Positions 1-17,675 of a stretch of DNA of 64,000 nucleotides are shown piece after piece (the stretch's first letter is position 1; the number at the start of each line of letters is the position of its first letter). The position numbers and the translations under genes are program-made. Location: NCBI RefSeq assembly GCF_004193775.1, contig NC_041019.1, forward strand, positions 12,014,204 through 12,078,203, written 5' to 3'. The notes beneath the pieces are model-generated. The model was not told the origin of the DNA. It saw only the letters and a list, made by a program, of their open reading frames with translations, and ran no database searches. The stretch comes from Glycine soja. Its lineage: Eukaryota > Streptophyta > Magnoliopsida > Fabales > Fabaceae.

Positions 1-61
1 AAAGCTCATTCTTCTCCCTTTATCTATTTTTGTTGTTGATTCTATTCTTTTTATTTGATAG

Positions 62-3000
62 CAATATGGGGATATCAGAACTTTATACACAGCATGCAAG
101 CATAGGGGCTTTGTGATGATATCTTACTATGATATTCGAGCTGCTCGCACTGCCATGCGTGCTTTACAAAACAAGCCCTTGAGACGAAGAAAACTTGATA
201 TTCATTTTTCAATTCCTAAGGTTTGATTTTTTTTGGCATTACTCTGTGTTTGACTGTTTATCATTGATGTTGCCTTTCTTTTATTAATCTTTCTTCTGCT
301 TGTTTCAGGATAACCCCTCAGAAAAAGATATTAATCAAGGAACCCTTGTAGTGTTCAATTTAGATCCATCAGTATCAAATGATGACCTTCGTCAAATATT
401 TGGGGCTTATGGTGAGGTCAAAGAGGTAAAATATATATTAACATATCTGTTTATTTTAAATGTATTTTCTTTGGCACCACTTAATGTTTATCCAGTGCTT
501 GGAGTATTTGTAAATTCTGTATTAAAATTGCAGATCAGGGAAACACCACATAAGAGACACCATAAATTTATTGAATTTTATGATGTTAGAGCAGCAGAGG
601 CAGCTCTTAAAGCATTAAATCGAAGTGATATTGCTGGGAAACGCATAAAACTTGAACCCAGTCGCCCTGGTGGAGCACGTAGAAAGTAAGTTGGATTTTA
701 TCTTGTTTAGTATGGCATAAACATATTTCCTGTATAAATAATTTTTCTCCCTTGACCTGGTTTCTTAATTCTTTTCTAAATGGTATAGAAGTAAGGACAT
801 GCTTGAAATTTTTTACAATAGAGGTACGCCCAAGAATATCTATTATATACATTAATATTTATCCCTTGAGCAGATATTAAATAGTTACTTGTAAGAAGCT
901 AATAAATTAGTTCAACTTACTTTCATGGAGAAAATTTCTGGGTGGTTGATCTGGAATGTAAAAGGTGATAATGTTGTTACTATCCATCTAATTCTTAAAT
1001 CAGCTACTTGGATAAGAAGATCACTTGTTAGGTTTTAAAAGCAATACTGTGAAATCCTTTAAAAGTTTGCTATCCTAACGGAATCTTCCAAACATCTCAT
1101 TTGTGTAAGTGAATTTCAGTTTCAATACATGTATTTAGTTCAGCTGTTCTATTTCCTATAACTTTCAGACCTTTCATGTTGTCATGCCACATTTTATGTT
1201 ATCTGCACACTAAATGTAGTAATGTATTGGGGTTTAAATGCTAACTAGTTACTCTGTAGGGAGTATTTAAGCTTCTAAATCCTTGCAAATATAAAATTTG
1301 GATGCAGAAAGAAATAGATATTAAGAAATTACTCAAGGTATGTCTTTGTAATTTTGCACCAATCTATTGGTGGATGCCGTAGGTCTGTGCAATATTATTG
1401 CTTCTGTTGATCTTTTTCCTATCTTTCTTAGGAACTCTATCTGCATGCCTTGGGCTCCTTTTTTGTGACTGTACATTGTGCATGTAGTTCTTGATCAATT
1501 ATTCTTTTTCCATTCTTGTAGACACTTGAAGGCTTTGGCCTTTTCTAGGTTTCATTTCTTGCGCTTTTTTTTTTCTCGTTCTTCGCATTATTTTTATTTG
1601 ATATGGTTTCTTTCAGCTAATATTATGCTATATATCCTTATGCCACTGACAATGTTATTATCTATGTAATTAAACCTTTAAAAAACTAGTGACACATTTT
1701 CTCTTGTTAGCTTGATGCAACAACTGAGTCAAGAACTGGAACAAGATGAAGCTCGAACTTTTAGACATCAAGTAGTTTCACCTGTGGCCAATTCTCCTCC
1801 TGGTAAATCACTCTTAAATCCAATCTTCTTTCTCATACACAATTGTAGTTTATCATTTTAGAAAGGTATTCTCAATTACATGCTAAATTAGTTGGCAATT
1901 TTTTCTCAGGTAGCTGGGCACAATTTGGTAGTCCAGTTGAACAAAATCCATTAGCTTCTTTTAGCAAGTCCCCTGGTTTGGGCCCTGCCAGTCCCATTAA
2001 TACCAACCATTTGTCTGGATTGGCTGCAATTCTTTCCCCACATGCAACAACCTCTACCAAGATTGCACCGATTGGCAAGGACCCTGGAAGGGCTGCAAAT
2101 CAGATGTTTTCTAACTCTGGATCAACACAAGGAGCAGCTTTTCAGCATTCTATATCCTTTCCTGAGCAAAATGTAAAGGCAAGTCCTAGGCCTATATCTA
2201 CTTTTGGTGAATCAAGTTCTAGTGCATCAAGTATTGGAACACTGTCCGGTCCTCAATTTCTTTGGGGAAGCCCAACTCCTTACTCTGAGCATTCAAACAC
2301 TCCTGCCTGGTCTTCATCTTCGGTGGGGCTTCCATTTACATCTAGTGTCCAAAGGCAGGGTTTCCCATATACTAGTAATCACAGTCCTTTTCTTGGCTCC
2401 CACTCTCATCATCATGTTGGATCTGCTCCATCTGGCCTTCCGCTTGATAGGCATTTTAGCTACTTCCCTGAGTCACCTGAAGCTTCTCTCATGAGCCCGG
2501 TTGCATTTGGGAATTTAAATCACGGTGATGGGAATTTTATGATGAACAACATTAGTGCTCGTGCATCTGTAGGAGCCAGTGTTGGTCTTTCTGGAAATAC
2601 CCCTGAAATTAGTTCACCCAATTTCAGAATGATGTCTCTGCCTAGACATGGTTCCTTGTTCCATGGAAATAGTTTGTATTCTGGACCTGGAGCAACTAAC
2701 ATTGAGGGATTAGCTGAACGTGGACGAAGTAGACGACCTGAAAATGGTGGGAACCAAATTGATAGTAAGAAGCTGTACCAGCTTGATCTTGACAAAATCG
2801 TCTGTGGTGAAGATACAAGGACTACTTTAATGATTAAAAACATTCCTAACAAGTAAGAATAACTAAACATCTATCCTAGTTGTGTGATCAAATCAATATA
2901 CTAACAATTTAGTAAGGACTGTAATTGATGGATTTCCTGATGACTGAGCTGTTGTGATTGCTTTTAAGGTATACGTCGAAGATGCTGCTTGCTGCAATTG

Positions 3001-4721
3001 ATGAGAATCACCAGGGTACTTATGACTTCCTCTACTTGCCAATTGACTTCAAGGTATTCACATCCTACATATCTTTTTAATTAGGATTGAGGGATTTCTC
3101 CTGCCATGATGACTTATTTCTTAATGCCTTGTTTTGCTTGCAGAATAAGTGTAATGTGGGTTATGCTTTTATCAATATGGTGTCTCCTTCACACATCATC
3201 GCCTTCTACAAGGTTTGAATTCTATATCTTTTCATGTCTGAGGTCTTCTGTTACTACTACATTTAAAAATTCCATGTGCATAGTTTGTGATATAAGGGCT
3301 TTCTTAATGTGATATTGTATCATAATTTACAAGGATAGATGTCTGTGTGGGATTATGTGATTTCCTTTCATTTTAAAGGTAAATATGAATATATGGTTGA
3401 AAGTATTTTATTGATAGTTTCTGGTAATTTGCAAGTATTAAACTTGTCCTGATCTGGAGAAGTATGATGTTAAGAAGTCTATCATGGAAATTTCTGTAGG
3501 CCTTTAATGGGAAAAAGTGGGAGAAGTTCAACAGTGAAAAGGTTGCTTCACTGGCATATGCACGGATACAAGGAAAGGCTGCGCTTGTGATGCATTTCCA
3601 GAATTCAAGCTTAATGAATGAGGACAAACGGTGCCGGCCAATTCTCTTTCATTCAGAGGGCCAAGATACTGGTGACCAGGTAGTATGATTGCAATCAGTA
3701 GCAAATAACAATTACAAGATTTCTGGGCAAACACATTGGTCCTGACCTTTAGATGTCATGCAAATCTTAAAAATGATAAGTGAATTTGAAATTGAATATG
3801 GTTTATACAGTTTTACCTTCAATTTTTAGTTACAGTAATTAATATGAAACATTAGACAAGGTCAAACATCAAAGTTGAATATAACTTTTGTTTCAGTGGT
3901 GGTTTGAGCTTAGCTAGCATAAAGTTGTGTTTTCCCCCTAGACTAAAATATCAAAATGTGCTTGTATGCTTGACATCAATGTTTCACAAATTTAACTGCA
4001 AGACTATAATATTAAGCTAACAAAGGCGAGGCAGATCTCAAGCTGGTTGGAGTCAACAAATTGTTCACCAAATTATTGGTTGTACATTGAACTTGAAGTA
4101 CATGGGGTTAATTTTCATATTCTAGACTCTCTTTAGTAAGGGGTTTTATGTTGGAGGAGTGTGATTCAGAAAAAGCAAAAGTTGATGACTCCATATTATT
4201 GAAGTTTTGAGGTTGTGCATCCTACTAAGTTCCTATTGACATTATCAGAGTCTATACAATTTTCTTATCAATTTTGAAGTATCAAATTAGAGGTGAAAAT
4301 CTACCTTAACTCTATATACCTCTTCACATGACTGACAGACCTGAGTGTTACAAACTTAAGCTGCACTAGTTGAGTACTGTATATAAAAAATTGCATCGAT
4401 TATCTATTTCACCATTTGAGATTTGCTTGATTGTGATGTCACATTTGAGCTATCTGTTCACTTTTTAGTTGAAACATGAAACTGCAACTGCTGAATTGGT
4501 TGACTATACTTTTCTTATTTGCCACATTAATTGATCAAGTTATTCCTTTAATAACATAATTTCAACAGCTCATCTGATGATTTCTTTCTCTGCTTACCAT
4601 CTAGGAACATTTTCTATCCAGCAATTTGAATATTTGCATTCGCCAACCAGATGGATCCTATTCAAGTGATTTGTTGGAGAGCCCAAAGGGCAATTTGGAT
4701 CAGAAGCTAGAGAAAGATTAA
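62..4721 (+). CDS. AML: MEI2-like RNA-binding protein, 3' part (5' exons lie outside the window)
   Basis: Nine exons can be joined in frame: 62-220, 309-425, 534-685, 1711-1802, 1910-2852, 2969-3053, 3144-3212, 3500-3679 and 4605-4721. They total 1914 nt, giving 637 visible residues plus stop, all with GT-AG borders. The first exon holds the end of RRM1. Exons 2-3 hold RRM2 (TLVVFNLDPSVSNDDL, then KFIEFYDVRAAEAAL). Exon 5 is a long Ser/Pro/Gly-rich linker. Exons 5-8 encode the C-terminal RRM that defines MEI2 proteins (TLMIKNIPNKYTSKML, YDFLYLPIDF, GYAFINM). In plants this family acts in meiosis and in vegetative meristem development as RNA-binding regulators. The family assignment is firm; the exact paralogue is not. 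An open frame at 300-689 merely reads through the intron between 425 and 534. Confidence 0.93.
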
Positions 4722-7431
4722 CCATTTATTAGACATATTGTTCCTAGCCCACAATAAATGGGTTCTAGGATTGCTAACTATTTGCATAGGTGATCCTAAG
4801 GTGTACAAAGCCAATTCATGAAAAAAGGAAAAAAAAAAGTTGTATAAAAATGAAGGGAGCAACCCAGTTATCAGCGGGTGGAGACTCCAAATATGTCAAT
4901 AATCATAAAAGATGCAGAGAGCAGTTTGTTGATGTGTAGAGAAACAATTGTTTTACAACCAGTGGAAAAGAATAACTTGGAGTGTATTGCTGGATGGTTG
5001 GTTCCTAAAGCAGCATGCATGCCAGATTGTGCAGGATTGACTCTGTCTGGGATTTGTTATTTTTTTCTTCCTCTGTTGAGGCTGTTGTGGCCATTTGCGG
5101 ATATGAAACTATTGTGTATATGGGGAAAAAAAATCAATTTATGGGGGAATGGTTTGTATAGAATGGGAACAAGGAACTATCCTGTTATTTATCAATGTTG
5201 TTTATCATGTAGCCAAAAAATGTGAATGTCTGTAAAGATGTGAAGTTGTGAACTGGTTTCTTGCCATTGTAGTTGTGATTTTAAATATTGGATGCACTGT
5301 AAAGCACTGTTTTATCAACCCCTATTTATAAATCTGAGTCTTACTCATTAATGTCTCATCATTTCTGCAAAGATAAGCATGTAAACATTTTTAGTTGGGC
5401 AAAGGTTTCTTTGGAGTTATCTGATGCAAACTGTTGCTGAGCAATTGAAAAAACAAATGATTTGAGCAAAGTAAGCTTGCAAGATTGTATCTTTTGATGG
5501 CTTCAAATTTTGATTTCTTTTGATAAGGAATTTCTGTTTGTTTAGCATGATTTCAGGAAGAAAGAGGTAGGTGAGAGAGAACTTTGAGAAAGAGTGAAGT
5601 TTTCTATTGTTTGGGAAAGCTGAGAAGTGCGGTGGCACTTACAAAAAAACTTCTCTGGAGTGCTGAGATTTTGTGGGAGAAAAGAAAAAAAGAAGCATGT
5701 GGAGCCCAATGAGAAAAATTAAAATGATATTTATCTTTGTTTTGGATTACGTAAAAAGGTTACAAGGGACAAATAAATCTTCACAACACTTTTTTCTCCT
5801 ACTTTTCTACTGCTCTCAATTTAAACAATTTAAAAATCTATCCATTTTTGAGTTTTTTTTTCTTCTTTCTAATATTATTAACCATTATAATCATAAATAG
5901 GTTTTCAAAAATATTTTATATTCCTAAGAAATCAATATTTACTAGTGATTCTATTAATAAATAAATCTTTAAGAATGAAATAAAATTTATTTTTGATTGT
6001 AAGTCCTTTTTAGTTGAATAAGTAATTACAATTTTCAATTTAAGAGAATTGTCTAAGTATTGAGAAAAATAGTGATAATAATCTCTAATGATATTCATAG
6101 TAAAGGGTTTTATATTAATCTTTTCTCTAACAATTCTTATAATCACAATTTTCGTTAATAGTATTGTTTGATAGTAATAGTTTTCGATAATAATTAATCA
6201 TGCAATCTCTTTTGAATTCGATAATAACAAGTAATGGGGATTGGATAAAAGTAGAGTTCGGAGAAGAAATGAAAATTGAAAAAAGATAAAGGTCAGAGCA
6301 ATGCAAAAAAGTAAATGAAACAAAAAATCATTAAAAATGAGATAAATTCATACATTGTGACTTTCGAATTGAGTCATTTTTGAGTGCTTTGTTGTTGGTG
6401 TCTGAAGATTTGAGTGGTAGTGATTTGGTTCCACCAAAATGACTGTCAAAGGTCTTTGTTTATAAACTTCTACTACTAATAATTGAATTATAAATTTTTG
6501 ACACATGTACAACAAGTTCCTAATTACTTAGATCTAACGCTCTATTCTTTCCTATGTATAATAATTTTGTCGAGAAATCATCTTTTATCAAAAATTTAAA
6601 AGAAACCACGTCACTTTAATCTTGTCAAAATTTTAGTCATCTAAATTTTAGTTGACTTGTAACTTAAGATTTTTCTCAAATAGAGATAACAAATAGTTTC
6701 TTAATCTTCATCATTCAAGCAAAGCATTTGAAGTTGATAGTGTTATTGGATTTACTGTATTACTTTATTTATTTGAAGCATCTGGTAATAAAAAAATTGA
6801 ATTTTTTTCTTCTTCCTAAAGTGACTATTATTTCTCCAAAAACAATCACCTGTTCTGTGCTAGACTTTTTCTACGAAGGGAAAAACATTTTAAAGAGGGT
6901 TCAAGAGATGAGTATTTAAGACTAATAGGAAGAATCTTTACACTGGACAGAAACTAATATAAAGCTATACTTTTATTATCAAGTTCTCAAATCCATTAGT
7001 GACGAGTGAATATTTTTTTTTTGGAAAAAAATATCCATAATTAATGGAATGTTGAAAAACAATCAATGACATTGTTTAATTTGAAAAATTAATGACAAAA
7101 ATATATGAAACTTGATCTAAGGTTTGTCAATCTAAATTAAAACACTAGAGGATCTTTGAAGAACTGCCATTTCTACAAAGATTCTTTAGTCGGACATATT
7201 TTCAAGCATGCGACAATGACTACAAATTCCGATGCTTGATGATGAGTAATGTTAAGGTAAGATTAGATGATTTGCATTCAAAGGTCTTGTACCAGAGTTG
7301 AGACTCAATCAGGTCACAGTCCAGTCCAGAACAAGACAAATTAAATTAGCAGGTTTCATGTGCTAAAAATTGTAGTTGAGTATCCCTTTTAACACAAAGT
7401 TCAATGCTTTCCCCTTGAATAATTTTTGCTT
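4722..7431. other. 3' UTR of the MEI2-like gene, then AT-rich intergenic DNA
   Basis: Sequence after the stop codon is transcript-like to roughly 5300. It has moderate GC content and an aataaa-like motif near 4755. From about 5650 to 7431 the DNA is AT-rich with no coding exon I can support. Short open frames here (for example 4878-5225 and 5673-5900) have no family features. Confidence 0.5.
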
Positions 7432-11296
<3,865 letters not shown>

Positions 11297-11583
11297 TGCT
11301 CTTTTTCTCTCTAACAAAAGCAATCAAGAGGGTAGAGACTAAGCAGAAAGAGAATTTAGAGGAACAAAACAAAAGGGCTTATGGAGTTTGGTGTGCCCGA
11401 GAAAGACGGGAGTGGGTCGGGTGGGTCTGTGTTGGTCACTGGTCAGATAGCAACATTGGTCAAATGCTCTTTTGTAGAAGAGAAATGCTATATCCTCTAA
11501 ACCAATAAAAAATGGACACATGTCAAATAGTTTTACCCCACTTCTCGCATGACCAGGCAAGTGTGGGTATATGGACCCGAGCC

Positions 11584-12072
11584 TAGGCATGGCAACGGGC
11601 CCAAACCCGTGGGACCTGCTCCGGACCCACCCCGATTTTGATGGGAAAAATCCAAATTGACCGAGATCAGGGTCGGGGTCGGGTTTTTTCCGATAGCCAA
11701 ATTAGGGTTCGGGTCGGGGATGAGATTCTCAATACCCGCTCCGAACCCGTATCCGAACCCGCCCTGCTAATTATTAATATATATAACGCATTGAAATATG
11801 AAATTATTAGATTAAATTTTATGTTAGTGTTGAATTGAATTTTATGTTTTATTTAAAATTATATTTTTTATTTTATGAAAAATTATATTTTTTTAATAAA
11901 ATTTTATAAAAATGTCGGGGGCGGGGAAAACCCGACCCCGTCGGGGACAGGGATGGGGTGTAAATATACACCCCGTCGATTTCGGGGGCGGGGGCGGGGA
12001 GGGAAATTGGGAGTCGGGGGCGGGGTAAACAAAACCCGACCCCGACCCCGACCCGCCTCGTTGCCATGCCTA
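11584..12072. mobile_element. GC-rich hAT-type MITE upstream of the PRS4 gene
   Basis: A 489-bp element has perfect 14-bp terminal inverted repeats (TAGGCATGGCAACG at 11584-11597 and its complement at 12059-12072). It is flanked by 8-bp direct repeats with one mismatch, CCCGAGCC (11576-11583) and CCCAAGCC (12073-12080). An 8-bp duplication is the hAT hallmark. The ends are packed with GGGTCGGGG/CCCGACCCC motifs while the centre is AT-rich. It encodes no protein. It lies about 290 bp upstream of the PRS4 start codon. Confidence 0.85.
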
Positions 12073-12080
12073 CCCAAGCC

Positions 12081-13540
12081 CCTCCATCGGCTCGTGAAGT
12101 CCATCATGATTCGTGTGGATTGCGGACCTAAAAAAATTTAATTTGTTTAATTGTATAGGAATTTTGGTTCAGTTCGTAAAATTTCCGTACTTTATGAGTT
12201 TAATCAGAGAAGTCGATGAATTATTTATGCAACAAAAAATACTTTTGACTTTTAGTCATTTGACATTTGATGTGTTTAAATTTTGATATTTTATTGTTAG
12301 GAATATATTAGTCTTCAGAATGTTTGATGTTTTATTTAGAGTTAAATGTTTAATATTTAATTGAATTCTTATATTTATATTTTTTTATTAGGTGTTAGTC
12401 TTTTGAATGTTTGATATTTTAGAGTTAAATGTTTGATATTTAATTGAATGTTTATAATTATATTTATACTTTCTTATTTTCTATCTTATCTTAAAAACAT
12501 GGAAGGAAAAGAAAAAAGAAATTCCAATTATTTGACAAATTTACCTTTTTTAAAAAAAAAAACTTTTAAAGCTTTTTTTATTAAGTCTATGAGTTGACCC
12601 ATTTATTTGTGGACTTCATGGGTTGGTCACGAACTAAAAAATTCAATCCATTTAATTTCGTAGATCCAAATTGTCCGACTTGTAAAGAATGTAAGTTTCA
12701 TAAACTAGAGTGATCCATATACTCATCCATACTTTTGCCTTTGAAGCCACTAAAGAGGATGAGATGTCCAAATCATACCTTATCGTCACGTCATCATTTT
12801 ATTTTGTTGAACTGAGGGTATTGTCGTGGAGGAGTATTAGAGGTTGGTGAAGCGAAACCCTGACGACTAGGGGGTGAAGGTGAAGCTGGCAGAGTTTGAC
12901 ATTTATGGTGTCACCATCGGGCCGAAGATCATCGACAAACAATTATGACTTACAACTTTGTTTCTTTCATATCATCTTGTGTCGGAAATGGTATATTTGT
13001 GTTTTTAATGTTGGAATGGATAAGTTAGGGAAGTTGACAAATTTTAAATGATTTAATTTTTTAATCTCTAAACTTTTGTTTTGTGTCATTAATTTTAATT
13101 CCTTAAGTTTGTGTTTGGTATAGAGGAGAAATAGAAAAGAAATATGATGTCCCGACATGGGTCTCACACCTTCCACACTATATTAATTCAAAATATCTTT
13201 TTTCTATTTTTTTTCATTCTCTCAACCAAACACACTATAAGAAGAACTAAAAACTCATTTAGTGGTGAGGATATGATAACATAAGATGGAGTGCAAGATA
13301 TAAAAAAAATATAATTATTTTTAATTTTGTCTAATGTTTTGTGTACACTAGAAAATAAACTAGATAGAGGACAAACTTTGTCGTCCATATTATTTTTACT
13401 CAGTTCAAACGAGATTGCCCACCGTAGAGGATGTTTGTGGTTTAGACAAAAAAAAAATTGTGTCAATAAATATAATTTTAAAAGTATTAATTTAATATTT
13501 TAATTAATAATATAAATTAAAATATATAAGTCAAAATTAT

Positions 13541-13578
<38 letters not shown>

Positions 13579-14131
13579 ATAATATGCTAATTAAAAAAAA
13601 TTATATACACAGACATATTTTAATTAATAAGTTTGCCTTTTTGCAAAAGCAATAAAAGAATTTGAGTCTTAAGTGTTATATCTAAGGTTTTTTTAAATAA
13701 AAATATCTAAGGTATTAATTAATGATTAATAAAGTTGTTAAATATTTATATCTAAATTTTCCACCGCTAAGAAAACCCTAGTGGTTCTTCCTTAAATTTT
13801 TTAGGACATTTATTTCGCGGACAGTTTTTTTAGTGTTGAGAATATTATTTCTAGAAATATAACATGAGAATGTTATTTCTAGGTATTTAATAAAAAAATT
13901 GCTTAAGTATTAAAAATGATTAGGAATATTGAAAAGAGATTTTCGTCACATGGATAAATTTCTCTATCTCTCTATTGAAATTAAATATTTGTTGAACATG
14001 AGATTATGAATTTTTCAGGAATACTAAAAAAATTATCCATAAAATAAATACCTCCTTTATATTTTGGAAACAATTGAAAGAGCACTTATGAAGATATTTA
14101 CCCCTTATTCATTAATAAAATTCTCACATCC
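12081..14131. other. AT-rich intergenic sequence with (TA)n near 13547-13576
   Basis: I see no supportable gene. The region has AT-rich stretches, a TA microsatellite, and several short open frames without domains. Confidence 0.4.
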
Positions 14132-16551
14132 TATGACACCCTCCATCCCATACATATATGTACTAATAATAAAAGAAATAAGAAATCAAACTTAATTAAA
14201 AGTTTTTAAAACACATTTAAATACAAGTCTTTCAAGAGGATAGAAGGCTCACATTCACCTTTCTAACATCATAATAAAACTTGTTCAAATAATTAATAAA
14301 TTATTTCGGTTCAAAACAAGGTTGTCCAAGACCTCATACAATTAATATATCAACTTATAGCCTAATGTCACATCCTATCAGAGTATTGTGTCCCGACGTC
14401 CTTCAGCATAAGGTTCCTTGAAACAATTCACCTAGTCATCTACTCCCCCGAACACAAAGTTCAAGATCATCACAGGATCTAAACACAAACAACACGGAGA
14501 GTGAGTTATCACATTCCTAACTAATAGAGAAAAATAAGACATATAGGTATAAATATTATATAACAAAATACAATTTACTTGAGCATAACTCAAGTAATTT
14601 CACCACACGTCTCATTCGTTTTCACAATATTCGCATACTCAATAGTCAAAACACAATATCATCAAATCAATTAATATAGAACAATACACAAGTGTTATGC
14701 AACAGATACACTAAGACTCAATCCTATATGCAATGTGGTACCATGTCAGTGAAAAACCTCGTCAGGCGCCTAGGAGTACATGACAAGACAAACCACACAC
14801 TAGCAAGTCAAGTCACTCTCACTAGGTAATATCATAGGGAGACCAGTTAGGGTCACAGTGTTTTGCGAGAATGTTCCAACCATATGAGATCAACATAGGC
14901 TTAAAGGAGCACTCAAACCGAGTGACCCCCAAGGCCTACACTTCGAAGAGTCCGTCAAGGCCTCTCCCTCTTGATTCAAGTCCAACCCAAAAAACATTTT
15001 AACACACAGACTCTATTTATGAACTGTACAAAATACATGACTCCTCAATTGTTCTCAAAATAGTTTTAACTCGCTGCCCTTAAAGGGTCTTAGCATTAAC
15101 TCACCGCCCTTAAAGGGTCTTATAATTAACTCACCGCCCTTTAAGGGTCTTATAATTAACTCATCGCCCTTAAAGGGTCTTAAAGTCGTGTGATTGTACA
15201 ACTCATAGTTCATAACTCAATGCAAACAACATTACAATCACGTACATACTCAATTTATCACATACAGTCGATCTCAATCATAATGACATAATTTCAATTT
15301 AACACGTCATCACACTTCATGAATCACATACACTTTACCTATGAACCATGCAATACACACAACTACTCAATTGTTTTCAAAATCATTTTAACTCGTCGGG
15401 TTCCCACAGTGGATCTCATCACAATACTCGTCGCCCTTAAAGGATCTTACAATTGTGTGATTGTACAGTTCATAGCTCACAACTCAATACACACATCTCA
15501 ATACACATGTATTTCACCATTAATCACAGGTTCAAATGATCACAACATGGGGAGTAAAACCCCTCAAATAATTTCACACAATTATATCAAAATCATGGAA
15601 TCAAAACACAAAAACATCAAAAGTACTCAAGTTTATCAATCAATACTTATTAGAACATCAATTGGTACATAAAACACAATAATATTGTATTTATAATTGT
15701 AAAGGAAAAATTATAATTTAATAAACACCTCAAAATAAACCCCAATTTAATCCTCTAAGTATCCCTATACATGTTCTCACTAATCCCGAATTGTGAATAA
15801 CTCATCTCTTACCTTTAGGCGGGCTCACGTGTAGTGACATCTCTAGCAATTTTTTGAGATTCCTCATTTTTTTCCTTTGATTGTTCTAATAGGGTTCTCA
15901 AACGTTAGAGAGAAGGAGAAGGGATTGAAGCCTCCATTTGTACTATCTTCGTGCGATTTCGTTATCTCCTTCGTTGAATATTATATCACAAATCCCAATG
16001 GTGAAGGTGTGCGGACATGACTCTCGAACAATATATCAAAATTTCACTATAATCCAATGGTTAACAAGTCCGGGATCATAGTTTTACCATAACAGTTTTG
16101 AGTTTCAGCGGGAAAGGAAAAAGTTACGATGCAAAAAATATTTCTCTCAGCTTTGACATTTTTTCGAAATTCTCAACGGTGAGAATGCTCTGAATTGAGT
16201 TGCGAACCGGGTGCTTAAATTTCACGACGATCCAATGGCAAATGAGTCCAAGATTGTCGTTTTTCTGATACAGGTTTAGTGGTCTGCGGACTACGAGAAA
16301 AAGAGAGGATTTTGAGAGGAGAAGGAAAAAAAAACGAAAATAAGAGAAAGGAGAGACACCAAACGCTATTTATTTATTTATTATTTTATAAAAACAAACT
16401 CTATTTTATTCTCTATGAAAAAAATAAATAAAATATTCTTTTTATTTTTCCTCAAACTATTATTTTAATTAATAATTATATCTCTTTATTTATTTATTTA
16501 TAAAATCTCATTATTCTCTAAAATTTTATTTACGAAAAATGGGATGTTACA
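14132..16551. mobile_element. Probable solo LTR of a large (gypsy-like) retrotransposon; borders approximate
   Basis: About 2.4 kb of sequence starts near TATGACACCC and ends GGGATGTTACA, a degenerate TG...CA pair. It has the intermediate GC content and absence of coding sequence expected of a long LTR. An alternative left end is TGTCACATCC at 14366. No convincing target duplication is visible (CATCC against AAACC), so the borders and class are inference. It contains a 30-bp tandem array. Confidence 0.45.
15067..15182. repeat. Four tandem copies of a 30-bp unit
   Basis: The unit reads roughly TAACTCACCGCCCTTAAAGG followed by GTCTTATAAT. Copies begin at 15067, 15097, 15127 and 15157 with few differences. 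A diverged related copy occurs near 15428-15450. Confidence 0.9.
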
Positions 16552-17290
16552 AAACCTACATATTTTTGGAATATTATGTCATTTTTATCAATTGGATCAA
16601 TCTTAATTGGTTGATAATATTTTTAATATTAAATAAATAAAAAATAATATTATTTCATATATTATTTAATTATTATTATTATTTTATTAATACTAATTTA
16701 GTCACAATTCAAGTGAAGTTAAATCATTATTAAGGCTGTCTGACTCGATTAATTAAGTAATGTGCATAACATTTGTAAATTCATGATAGTTGAGTTCGAT
16801 TCTTAAAAATAAAAAAAATTACAATTACACCATTAAATCCAGCTTAAACCAAAAATTTGATCACCTCAATAACCAATCTAATTTTTAAAACATTTATTTG
16901 TACAACAAAGATTTTTACCAACTAAATATCTAATTAACAAGGGTGGAACTGGGTTAGTGGCGGCAGGGGCAGCCGCCCCCAAAGATGAAAAACTTCTTAA
17001 TACTCTTGTATAAGAAAAAATAATCTGTCCCCCTTAATATTTGTTCCAATACCCATTAAAATAAATTTATTTGTAGCTTGTGGGAGTGGGACGACTCACC
17101 TTAGAGTACTTTGTTAACTTATTTTTTATTTATTAAGAAATAAGAAACTAGCCTCTAGTTTTTATCTTGGGGTCCTCTTATAGTCTCCGTAATCAGTTTT
17201 ATATTTACAAATAACCTAAAAAAATAATTTTTAACCTAATTTCTAACTTTACGGACAATAAAATCCATTTCCTTATCCCTAACAAAATTC
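16552..17290. other. AT-rich non-coding sequence with a GC-rich patch at 16939-16990
   Basis: No gene is seen. The patch with GGCGGCAGGGGCAGCCGCCC at about 16960-16979 resembles ends of plant hAT-like repeats, but I could not find a partner end. Confidence 0.35.
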
Positions 17291-17329
17291 TAATTGTATG
17301 AATTTATCAGTAATAACAACCAGAATTCT

Positions 17330-17591
17330 AAATGGTATGAGAGAAATCACACACAAATGCACAAACACAAGAGATTTAACAAGGTTTGACAAGTGTGTCT
17401 ACGTTCTTGAGAGTAGAGTGACTATTTCTATTTCATATTCATAAACAAAGGGATTACATTATAATATATAATATCACGCATATCACGAGTTTTACCCACT
17501 CCCCAACCCAATTTGTAACCCAACAACAGGTGACCTTTACGCTCTACTCTATCATTTTGTCCAACCCATAAAATATGAATCATGCACAACA
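17330..17591 (-). repeat. 3' LTR remnant of the minus-strand copia element
   Basis: On the minus strand a purine-rich tract (AAGGTGGAGA) is followed by TGTTGTGCATG at 17591, the typical polypurine tract to LTR junction. It lies just beyond the RNase H remnant. The far end of the LTR is not clear. Confidence 0.5.
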
Positions 17592-17675
17592 ATCTCCACC
17601 TTAATGAATATTTAGTCTCATGGAAGATAAATAATAAATCCACCTAGGTCTCCTAGGTTGGGGGTCTCGTCTTGT

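Noticed and set aside
300..689. A 129-aa open frame over RRM2 of the MEI2-like gene
   Set aside because: It reads through the intron 426-533, which has proper GT-AG borders. The middle residues are intronic and break the RRM.
11638..12141. Several Arg/Pro/Gly-rich open frames on both strands
   Set aside because: All lie inside the GC-rich MITE and result from its GGGTCGGGG-type repeats.
15067..15182. The 30-bp tandem units considered as a CRISPR-like array
   Set aside because: The units are contiguous with no unique spacers, in plant retroelement DNA.
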